From Candidatus Zhuqueibacterota bacterium (GTDB taxonomy: Bacteria; Zhuqueibacterota; Zhuqueibacteria; Oceanimicrobiales; Oceanimicrobiaceae): a DNA stretch of 64,000 bases. Position numbers and translations under genes: made by a program. The first letter of the stretch is position 1; every line of letters begins with the position of its first letter. The stretch spans positions 1-64,000 of the forward strand of contig JAJDAF010000058.1 of NCBI GenBank assembly GCA_029261995.1. The letters are read 5' to 3'. The notes beneath the pieces were generated by a model. That model made no database searches, was not told where the DNA came from, and saw nothing but the letters and a program-made list of their open reading frames with translations. Below are positions 7,939-16,600 of the stretch, piece by piece.

Positions 7939-9053
7939 ACAGCCTCCTCGCCCGAGTTGTACGGAATCAAAACTGTAGCCAGTACGCCATTGTCCTGGTT
8001 TTCAAGCGCCAGGGTCGCGGATGGGCCGTAAAGTTGCTCCAGCCTGGCCGCCGTGTTGCTCAGGCCGACACCTGCGGCCTGAGCCATTATCCATTCCGGT
8101 GATAACGGTGGCCCATCATTATAGACTCGCAAGGTCGTAAAGCCGTTTTCCTGCGCAGCATCGATCTTTAGTTTCCGGGCTGTCCGTTTCTTATCCAGGC
8201 CATGCTGGATGGCATTTTCAACCAACGGTTGCAAAATGAAGATTGGGACTTTCGCTGCAAGGGTTTCCGGGGAGATGGTCATCTCAATCTGGAGTCGATC
8301 CTTGAATCGGATTTGTTGAATCTCAAGATATTGCCTTAGAAAATCCAATTCCTCCTGCAGACGGATCTCTTGTTTGCCAACATGCTCCAGCGAGGCTCGC
8401 AGCAAATCGCTCAGACTTGCCAGCATCTTGATCGCCGTCTGTTTGTCGTCATGCCTGACCAGCGAACCAATCATGTGCAGCGTGTTGAACAAGAAGTGCG
8501 GCTGTAACTGCATCTTCAAAGATTGCAGTTGTGCCTGCACGAGCTGTTTCTGCAAGGTCATCGCCTGCACCTCGCGCTCGCGCAGTTTGTCATAGTACTC
8601 GAAGGCGTAACCGATGCCGAGAATGGTCCAGTAGATAATGACGTCCCAGTGAAAGACGGAGATAAAGATGCTCAGGTAGGCGCCAATAAACCAGTCGGGA
8701 GAGAAGCCAACTTGTCTTACTAGGCCGAGGATGACCGTGTACAAAACCAGGTAGACCAGCACCAGGAAAACGCTGGCCAGCATATGAAACAACGTGCCAG
8801 TCCACCAACGCGGCCGTTCGATCCGGACCCTGCGCCCGAGCCAGATAATGAGCGGCGTAAATGCTGCCCATAAAGACCAAACCAGCAGTTGTATCAAAAA
8901 CATCTTCCACCAGGATGCAGGCTTGCCGCTCAGGACGTCTCTCAGGTAGAAGGAATTGGTCGAAAGCACTGCCGGAAAGAGCCAAAGGGCCAGCAGGTTC
9001 AGCTTGCGCTGCTTTAACAAGGTAACGAAGTTCATGGTCAATCTCTGATTCAT
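7935..9053 (-). CDS. LytS/YehU-type sensor histidine kinase
   Basis: 372 aa. Four hydrophobic segments lie in the first 155 residues, followed by a coiled linker, a His_kinase domain with phospho-acceptor H186 in LQPHFLFNTLHMIG, and an HATPase_c domain with the N-box VENAIQHGL and a G-box near GVGLSNTAARL. It is an inner-membrane sensor partnered with the overlapping regulator. The signal is unknown, since there is no large periplasmic domain. An alternative start at the second Met (codon 7) is possible. Confidence 0.92.
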   Translation of the reverse strand: MNQRLTMNFVTLLKQRKLNLLALWLFPAVLSTNSFYLRDVLSGKPASWWKMFLIQLLVWSLWAAFTPLIIWLGRRVRIERPRWWTGTLFHMLASVFLVLVYLVLYTVILGLVRQVGFSPDWFIGAYLSIFISVFHWDVIIYWTILGIGYAFEYYDKLREREVQAMTLQKQLVQAQLQSLKMQLQPHFLFNTLHMIGSLVRHDDKQTAIKMLASLSDLLRASLEHVGKQEIRLQEELDFLRQYLEIQQIRFKDRLQIEMTISPETLAAKVPIFILQPLVENAIQHGLDKKRTARKLKIDAAQENGFTTLRVYNDGPPLSPEWIMAQAAGVGLSNTAARLEQLYGPSATLALENQDNGVLATVLIPYNSGEEAV

Positions 9054-9465
9054 TCAGATCAATAGGTAACAAAAGTTGTGGACTGGGTCAAGGACAAAAC
9101 GCAGGGTAGAGTGATTATTGTCTATTGTGCGAAATAATCGACAACTAATCTTGTAATTCATTCAGCTAAAAAATCTCAAAAAATCCGAATATCGTTTTTC
9201 ATTGTCAGTATGCGCTCGTATGGACTGCCAATGTCTCTCATTGCGTGCAATTGCGAATTGCTGGGCAGGCCTCAGACAGCGCAGGAGATACATTTGGACG
9301 GACGCAGCCATGTTTGAGGCTTGTGATGATTTCCCAACCAAATATCTTATCTTTCGGGCAATTCAGGCGGAGGAAGGCTCTTCAGCCAAAATGCTAAAAG
9401 CCTTTCGTTCACCAAGGACGTCAGAACCATCTGTAAACACCGAAACCCTGCGAGGAGGAATTCTA
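9054..9465. promoter_or_regulatory. Divergent intergenic region, about 410 bp
   Basis: It holds the control regions of the kinase (leftward) and the PD40 protein (rightward). The only structure seen is a weak inverted repeat, GATTATT (9113-9119) / AATAATC (9133-9139), a possible operator. An open frame from 9202 continues into the PD40 gene but lacks a signal peptide at its own start, so I treat it as leader. Confidence 0.3.
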
Positions 9466-10746
9466 ATGAAGAAAAGGGGCAAGTCTTATGCGTATTCAAC
9501 CAAGCTGACATTTGCTTTGTCATTGCTGCTCTGCAATACTCCGCAACCCGCATTTTCTCAAGGTGAGTTTCAGCAATTGTCCGGGGCTTATTTGGGCCAG
9601 ACGCATCCCGGAATGCAGCCACAAATGTTTGTTCCCGAGGCACTGCGGTCAAATGCGGACTGGTTCTGGCACGGCGCTCTTGCATTCTCACCTGACGGAC
9701 ATGAATTCTATCTGGACATTTATGTACCCGCAACTAACCAGGGCATTCGCACACGTTTCATGGAAATGAACGACAATGTGTGGAGCTCGCCGCGGTCGAC
9801 GGCATTTGCAGGCTCAGTCACCGCAGCCAGCCCGACATTCACGAATGATGGTGCAAAAGTATTCTTCATCTCCGACAGGCCGAATGGTCGTGCTTACTCG
9901 GTGTGGAGCGCGGTGCGAAGTGAAGTTGGCTGGGCGGCCGCAACTGCAGTCAACATTCCGTCTCGGCCTTCCCTCGGTAACGGCTGGCGAGTCTCCGTGA
10001 CCAACGACGAAACGCTCTACATGCAAATGGTGGACAACAATCTGAACACCGATTTCGATATTTATCGGGTAGAGCGTAGCAACGACGTCTACTCCGCACC
10101 GGAGCGGTTGAATGGCAATATCAATTCAGCCAGTATGGATCTGGGCGCGTTCATCGACCCGGATGAGAACTACATCATCTTTGGGTCGAGCCGGCCCGGA
10201 GGCTACGGCAGCACGGATTTGTACATCAGTTTCAAGGATCCTGATGGGTTCTGGATGCCGGCGATAAATATGGGGGCAACCGTAAATTCCAGTGCAACCG
10301 AGGGTGGCCCATTTGTATCCGCTGATGGTTCCTACTTCTTTTTCCTCTCCGACCATGAACCGCAATACGGTCGGAATCCCTACTGGGTAGATGCTCGGGT
10401 GATCACTGATCTGAATCCGGTCTCCGTCGATGAGCACCCGGCACAAGGCATTGCTCCTGAGCAGTTTCAGCTTCACCAAAACTACCCGAATCCCTTTAAT
10501 CCTACGACCCGGATTAGCTACGATTTACCACGAGAAACAAGAGTAGTCCTGAAAATCTATGACTTGCTGGGACATGAGGTCAGAACGTTAGTGAACGAAG
10601 ACCAGGCATCTGGCTCAAAATCAGTTGCCTGGGATAGTTTGGACAACTCTGGCAGGAGAGTCAGTTCGGGAGTCTATTTTTACAGGCTGCACACGGCGGG
10701 CTCAAAGACGCCAAAGCAGAGCAAGAAGATGCTGCTGTTGCGATGA
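9466..10746 (+). CDS. Secreted PD40 beta-propeller protein with T9SS sorting domain
   Basis: 426 aa from the ATG preceded by GAGGAGG. A signal peptide ends near residue 31 (QPAFS). Residues about 60-310 hold WD40-like PD40 repeats such as LAFSPDGHEFYLD, PTFTNDGAKVFFISDR, DENYIIFGSSRPGG and VSADGSYFFFLSD. The last ~90 residues are the sorting domain (QNYPNPFNPTTRISYDLP through KKMLLLR). PD40 propellers are often protein- or glycan-binding. Probably surface-attached or released after the C-terminus is cleaved. Confidence 0.85.
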   Translation: MKKRGKSYAYSTKLTFALSLLLCNTPQPAFSQGEFQQLSGAYLGQTHPGMQPQMFVPEALRSNADWFWHGALAFSPDGHEFYLDIYVPATNQGIRTRFMEMNDNVWSSPRSTAFAGSVTAASPTFTNDGAKVFFISDRPNGRAYSVWSAVRSEVGWAAATAVNIPSRPSLGNGWRVSVTNDETLYMQMVDNNLNTDFDIYRVERSNDVYSAPERLNGNINSASMDLGAFIDPDENYIIFGSSRPGGYGSTDLYISFKDPDGFWMPAINMGATVNSSATEGGPFVSADGSYFFFLSDHEPQYGRNPYWVDARVITDLNPVSVDEHPAQGIAPEQFQLHQNYPNPFNPTTRISYDLPRETRVVLKIYDLLGHEVRTLVNEDQASGSKSVAWDSLDNSGRRVSSGVYFYRLHTAGSKTPKQSKKMLLLR

Positions 10747-10947
10747 AAACGAGTGACTTGACTATCAAACTTGCTGCGCAACTGCGAGGACAAACCCTGC
10801 CGTCAGGGTATAGCGGGCTTTAGGGGTATAACAGCAAACACGTCTATTACCGCCTAAGTCAGGACAGTCGTGCAGGAAATCAAATCAATGGGGCTTTTTG
10901 CCATCCGGAAGCTGTAATTAACTGCTTGAAGGAGAGGAGACGGAATC

Positions 10948-13900
10948 ATGCGATTATTGGTGGTTGCTGCCAATTGTAAGAGAAGACTGATTCTATTCAC
11001 GTCATTCTTCGCTATGCTTTGTGTTTTCAATCCTGTATCAGCTCAATCGATTTACATCAATGAATTTCTGGCATCGAATACGACCATCAATCCCGACATT
11101 GTCGATTTTGATGATTATTCCGATTGGGTTGAAATCTATAATGATGAAGATTTTGATGTTGATCTGAGCGGATATCACATTACCGATAACCTGAACAATC
11201 CTACCAAATGGCAGATCCCGGAAGGCGCCGTCATCAGCGCAAAAGGTTTTATCAGGTTGTGGGCGGATGGCATGGATGACAAACCAGGTAGTACCTACAC
11301 CCGGTCTTTCGAGCCACATGAAACCTATACAACACAGTCGTATCATCTAAATTTCAAGCTCAGTAGGGGTGGTGAAGATCTTGGCATCTCCGATCCGGAC
11401 GGCAGTCTGATTGATTCGCTGACATTCGGTATCCAGATATCGGATGTTTCCTTTGGCCGGCAGCCGGACGGTGGCTCCAACTTATACTTCTTCGGGGAGC
11501 CTACGCCCGGCTCTTCCAATATAACCCAGGGCACAGTGAACACGGAACCGGCCGAATCGCCGGTCTTCTCAATCCCTGGCGGGATTTATTCCGGCAATCA
11601 GACTCTGACTCTGTCTGCTGATTCACCAACAGCTGTCATCCGCTATACCACTGACGGATCGAGGCCAACATCCATATCGAATGTTTATGGGTCGGCTTTG
11701 ATATTGAATACCACGGTTGTCATTCGCGCTCGCGTCTATGACGGAGACAAACTCCCCGGACCAATGGTCACGAACAGTTATATCATCGATGAGAATCCGA
11801 CATTGCCCGTGGCATCACTTACCGCTTTTCCCGAGACTTTATGGGACACGGATATTGGTATTTATGCCAATCAAATGAAATCGCGTGAAATACCGACAAC
11901 ATTTGAGTTTTATGAAAAGGATGGCAGCGGTGGTTTTAATTATGACATGGGGATGCGTATTTCCGGCCAGGCCTCCTTTTTCTATCCGCAAAAACCACTG
12001 ACGCTTTCCTGTGATGATCGCTTTGGGGTTGAAGAGGTTCCTTACAAGGTTTTCCCGAATATGGATATCGAAGAATATAAAGATATCTATTTTCGAAATT
12101 CAGGCACAGCGGATAACCGGTACACGATGTTCCGTGACGCACTGCAGCACAGCCTTGTCATTAATGAGATGGATGTTGATGCACTTGCCTACAGACCAGC
12201 CATGACCTTTATCAATGGCCAGTATTGGGGCATTTATAATTTACGTGATAAAGCAAATGCCGACTTTCTTGCATCTCATCACAATGTTGATCCCAACAAT
12301 ATCGATTATCTGGAATATGATTTCAGTCCAACACCGGTTGTTATTGAAGGTGATGTCAACGATTACAATGCCTTGCTTAATTATTTGGAGAATAATGATT
12401 TATCAATTCAACAAAACTATGAATATGTCAAGACTCAAATTGATATCGATGAGATCCTTAACTACATAATTACAGAGATTTACTGTGATAATGTGAACTG
12501 GGGAAATACGAATGTCAGGTGGTGGAAGGAAAAGACAGCGGGCGCTAAATGGCGCTGGGTACTGGTTGATTTTGATTGGGGATTTGGAATTGATTATCCC
12601 AATTTTTCATCACATTATTGGCAAAACACAATTGCATATTATCAAACCAACCTACCGCCCTGGTCATTGTTTATATATGATAAGCTTTTTGATAATGAAG
12701 AATTTACTGTGGAGTTTTTTCAACGATTTGCGGTTCACCTGAACACTACTTTCAGAACAGAGCGTGTTGTTCAAGTGTTTGACAGTTTGAAAATCCGTAT
12801 CGACACGGAAATGTCACGACACATCGAAAGGTGGAACGATCCGGAGTATCAGTATGTTCTCTTCGACCGTCTTCCCATTCCCGATATGGAGGCCTGGAAC
12901 GCAGACGTAGATTCAATGAGAGGATTTGCTTTAAACCGAACAGCCTACCAGTGGCAGCACCTTGTTGATTCCTTTGGATTACGCGGTACTGCCGATCTGA
13001 CTTTGACACTATCCGATGCGGATCATGGCACGGTTGTAATCAATGGCGTTCAATTTGACACGAGTTTCACAGGAAGTTTTTTCATGGATCTTCCCATGAC
13101 ATTGACAGCCATACCGGATGCCGGCTACCGTTTTGTCCGTTGGGAAGGTATCATAGAAAGCGACCAGGAGAGAGTATCCCTCGCACTGGCACAGAATGAT
13201 TCATTAACCGCGGTGTTCGCACCTTCCAGCGAAAGTGTTCTGGCTTCGACTGTTTCGTCGAATACAACTTTGACCCCTGCCAATTCACCCTACATTGCCA
13301 TTGGTGACGTAACCGTTGCTCCTAATGTGACACTTACCGTCGAGCCCGGTGTTGAAATACGAATGCCCGCAGGCGCCAGCATCTATGTGAACGGAAACGT
13401 GATGATGAACGGCAGCGAAGTTAACCCCATACGGATTGGTCCCAACACGAATTCGGGAGCAGCCCAATGGGGTGCATTGTGTATTGTGAATGCAACCGAC
13501 TCTTCATCCATTTCTCATGTCGTAATGACGGGAGCAACCGAAGGCCAGGATCATGATAATCAGATGGGCGCCATCTCAGCCTACCATTCGACCATTTCTA
13601 TTGATCATGTGACCATCGAAGATGCACCCTTCCCCATATTCATCCAATACGGCAGAGCCGATATTCATAATTGCACCTTGCATTCGGATAAGATATCTGA
13701 TCTAATCAACATCAAATACGCCGATTATGCGCTGGTGGAAAACTGCGTGTTCAGAGGCAATACCTCATTCGATACGGACGCGATCGATTACGACCAAATC
13801 GAAGACGGTATTATCAGGGGTAACAGAGTCTATAATTTCTACGGCGACAACAGCGACGGCATCGACTTGGGAGAAGATTCAAGGAACATCCTGATCGAAG

Positions 13901-16338
13901 ACAACCTGATATTCAACTGTGCCGACAAAGCTATTTCCGTAGGACAAACATCCACCGCAGTCATCAAAAACAATGTGATCGTTAACTGTGCGCAAGGTGT
14001 CGGCATCAAAGATGAATCTTCCTACGCCTACATTGAGAACAACACATTTTACGGCAACGACTATGCGGTGGCTTGTTTTGAGAAAAATATCGGAGTCGGC
14101 GGCGGAAGCGCGGATGTCGTCAACAGTATTTTTTCACAGTCGAAGATCGATCCTTTCTTCCTGGATGATCTCTCGACCCTCAACATATCCTATTCGTTGT
14201 CCGATACCGATGAACTTCCAGGCACCGGCAATCTCAACGTTGATCCGATCTTCGCTACTAATTTTAGATTGAGCAGCACGTCTCCGGCCATCAATAATGG
14301 TAATCCTGCTACCCCACTCGATCCAGATGGATCACGGGCGGATATCGGCGCATATTATTATGATGATGCCTACGACAATCCGATTATCATCAATGAAATC
14401 CATTTCAATCCAACCGAAGGCGAGAATTACGAATTCATCGAACTGTACAATACCGGCAGTTCAACAGTAGATCTATCCGGATACAGTTTCACAGACGGCA
14501 TCGACTTTGAATTTCCGCAAGGATCGAGCATCGATCCGGATGAGTACATCATCATCGCCAGGAACGAAAGCACTTACAGCGGACTGAACAGCCAGGTGTT
14601 CGAATGGAATAGTGGTCCACTGCCGAACCTCTGGTCGAACATTCAATTGGATGACAATTCTGGTGAAGGAGTAGACCTGGTCAATTATCACATCGGACGC
14701 GGATGGGCATCCGAACCGGATGGCAAGGGGCCGTCACTTGAGCTGCGTGCCACAAACCTCGAGAATTTGTATTATGTTAACTGGCGGGCGAGTTTCGCGG
14801 ACGGTGGCACTCCCGGCAGGCCGAATGAGCTGCCGGCCATTTCGGATCTTTATATCAATGAATTGATGGCTTCAAACAACACGGTCATCCAGGACGAAGC
14901 CGGAAATTATGATGACTGGATCGAGATATACAATGGCGGCAACAGAGCCATCGATGTTGGCGGGCTCTATTTAACAGATGATTTCACCAATCCCGATAAA
15001 TACCGAATCACCACCGCGGATCCTGATGCAACCACGATTCAGCCGAATGAATTTCTTCTTTTCTGGGCCGACGAAGAACGCAGGGAAGGCCCTTTTCACA
15101 TGAATTTTCAATTGGCCGGTCCTGGTGAACAAATTGGTCTGGTACAGACCATTGATAATGACACCAGTTTTATCGACCAAATTGAATTTGGTGAGCAGAC
15201 GGCAGACATTTCTTACGGGAGATATCCGGATGGCGCAGATCAGTGGCAGGATATGTATTTACCGACTCCCGGAACAGAAAATACATATATCGATAATTTT
15301 TTCACTCGCGGTATTTTAGTTGTGAATGGTGTTGATTTTGGTGTTTACGGGGAACAAATACTGAACGCGTATGAGAATCGGGCATTCTGGGGTGACTTCC
15401 CAATTAACTTTTGGGACTGCTTTGATGCTCCTGGTGGGGGATACCCATCAACGCTGCCCGAGCCATTGGGGCACGGTTTTGTACCCGACAGCGTTTTATA
15501 TGAGTTCTCGACAGTTGTTTGGGTAGGGAATAACTATAATGGTGATATTGAATCTTGGCAACAAACATCAATAGAACAATATCTTAACCTGGGTGGTAAT
15601 GTTGCCCTACTAACCAGAAGGGGAGAAACCTTCATAACCGGAGAGTTGACAAATCGACTTGGGGTACTTTGGACTGATGATCCCAACAATCCTTCTGCTG
15701 TGCCCAATCTTTGCAGATCAGTTTATCCCGGCCTGGTTGATATTGCTGTGTTGAACAATCCGGATCTGGGTATTTGGAATACTCTCTCAACTCCTTTTGA
15801 CACGGATTTTACAAATAGTGAAAGCAGACTGCTGTTTAGAGAAACGGACTTTTATCCTGTACCCGTAGGCCTGGGTGTTTGGAATAAGCCGGCAGCAGGA
15901 GGTTCGCTTAAACCCGATGGCGGTCAGTTTGTGTTCTTGAGCGGCCGGCCCTATCGCTATGACGCCAACGATTTGCATGCAAACATGGATTATATTTTGG
16001 GCGAATTCTTCAATGAATCCATGACGACCGGTGTTGATTCGGATGAGATGGTTATCACGCAATTCTCACTAAAACAGAATTATCCCAATCCATTCAACCC
16101 GGAGACGACCATTCGATTTGATCTTCCCAAACAATCGGAAATCTCTATAAAGATCTACAACATTCAAGGAAGACTGGTCCGCACGCTTTCAGAGAAAAAG
16201 ACATGGGCGCCCGGCTCACACACCGTCACGTGGAACAGTAAGAATGATTCTGAAAATACGGTAAGTTCAGGTGTGTACTTCTACAAATTGAAAACCAATG
16301 ATTTTGTTAAGACGAGAAAAATGATCCTGCTCAAGTGA
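10948..16338 (+). CDS. Giant secreted LTD-CotH-beta-helix protein with T9SS sorting domain
   Basis: 1796 aa. Signal peptide ends near SAQS; lamin-tail domain about 29-170 (SIYINEFLASN); chitobiase-type repeat about 198-275 (AVIRYTTDGSRPT); CotH kinase-like domain about 285-690 with VDFDWGFG near 538; InlB B-repeat-like segment about 690-755; right-handed beta-helix about 760-1140; two more lamin-tail domains near 1146 and 1294; an unassigned ~240-aa region; sorting domain from about 1704. CotH kinases phosphorylate extracellular proteins in other bacteria; activity here is inferred. GAAGGAGAGGAG precedes the ATG. It is a paralogue of the next gene. Confidence 0.88.
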   Translation: MRLLVVAANCKRRLILFTSFFAMLCVFNPVSAQSIYINEFLASNTTINPDIVDFDDYSDWVEIYNDEDFDVDLSGYHITDNLNNPTKWQIPEGAVISAKGFIRLWADGMDDKPGSTYTRSFEPHETYTTQSYHLNFKLSRGGEDLGISDPDGSLIDSLTFGIQISDVSFGRQPDGGSNLYFFGEPTPGSSNITQGTVNTEPAESPVFSIPGGIYSGNQTLTLSADSPTAVIRYTTDGSRPTSISNVYGSALILNTTVVIRARVYDGDKLPGPMVTNSYIIDENPTLPVASLTAFPETLWDTDIGIYANQMKSREIPTTFEFYEKDGSGGFNYDMGMRISGQASFFYPQKPLTLSCDDRFGVEEVPYKVFPNMDIEEYKDIYFRNSGTADNRYTMFRDALQHSLVINEMDVDALAYRPAMTFINGQYWGIYNLRDKANADFLASHHNVDPNNIDYLEYDFSPTPVVIEGDVNDYNALLNYLENNDLSIQQNYEYVKTQIDIDEILNYIITEIYCDNVNWGNTNVRWWKEKTAGAKWRWVLVDFDWGFGIDYPNFSSHYWQNTIAYYQTNLPPWSLFIYDKLFDNEEFTVEFFQRFAVHLNTTFRTERVVQVFDSLKIRIDTEMSRHIERWNDPEYQYVLFDRLPIPDMEAWNADVDSMRGFALNRTAYQWQHLVDSFGLRGTADLTLTLSDADHGTVVINGVQFDTSFTGSFFMDLPMTLTAIPDAGYRFVRWEGIIESDQERVSLALAQNDSLTAVFAPSSESVLASTVSSNTTLTPANSPYIAIGDVTVAPNVTLTVEPGVEIRMPAGASIYVNGNVMMNGSEVNPIRIGPNTNSGAAQWGALCIVNATDSSSISHVVMTGATEGQDHDNQMGAISAYHSTISIDHVTIEDAPFPIFIQYGRADIHNCTLHSDKISDLINIKYADYALVENCVFRGNTSFDTDAIDYDQIEDGIIRGNRVYNFYGDNSDGIDLGEDSRNILIEDNLIFNCADKAISVGQTSTAVIKNNVIVNCAQGVGIKDESSYAYIENNTFYGNDYAVACFEKNIGVGGGSADVVNSIFSQSKIDPFFLDDLSTLNISYSLSDTDELPGTGNLNVDPIFATNFRLSSTSPAINNGNPATPLDPDGSRADIGAYYYDDAYDNPIIINEIHFNPTEGENYEFIELYNTGSSTVDLSGYSFTDGIDFEFPQGSSIDPDEYIIIARNESTYSGLNSQVFEWNSGPLPNLWSNIQLDDNSGEGVDLVNYHIGRGWASEPDGKGPSLELRATNLENLYYVNWRASFADGGTPGRPNELPAISDLYINELMASNNTVIQDEAGNYDDWIEIYNGGNRAIDVGGLYLTDDFTNPDKYRITTADPDATTIQPNEFLLFWADEERREGPFHMNFQLAGPGEQIGLVQTIDNDTSFIDQIEFGEQTADISYGRYPDGADQWQDMYLPTPGTENTYIDNFFTRGILVVNGVDFGVYGEQILNAYENRAFWGDFPINFWDCFDAPGGGYPSTLPEPLGHGFVPDSVLYEFSTVVWVGNNYNGDIESWQQTSIEQYLNLGGNVALLTRRGETFITGELTNRLGVLWTDDPNNPSAVPNLCRSVYPGLVDIAVLNNPDLGIWNTLSTPFDTDFTNSESRLLFRETDFYPVPVGLGVWNKPAAGGSLKPDGGQFVFLSGRPYRYDANDLHANMDYILGEFFNESMTTGVDSDEMVITQFSLKQNYPNPFNPETTIRFDLPKQSEISIKIYNIQGRLVRTLSEKKTWAPGSHTVTWNSKNDSENTVSSGVYFYKLKTNDFVKTRKMILLK

Positions 16339-16600
16339 TCTTGCGAATAGCAACGGAGAACACAGCCTATGAACCGATGAATGATTCATAAGTGATAGTG
16401 GGTGGATCAAAAATGTCGCACACCTGTAAGATTGGCTGTCGTGTCTCTTCGGCAGCCAATTGTTTTTTCAAGCCTGTCGGGGTAAGTGGCATTTCAGGAG
16501 TACCATCATAAAACGCCCCGCTGGATTGCTCATCATCTCCTGTCTCCAAGACTAGAGATCTGAGCAGTCACGATCCCGAACTCATGTCGAGGTTGTTAAG

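Noticed and set aside
9202-9465. 88-residue N-terminal extension of the PD40 protein
   Set aside because: GAGGAGG and a signal peptide mark the start at 9466.
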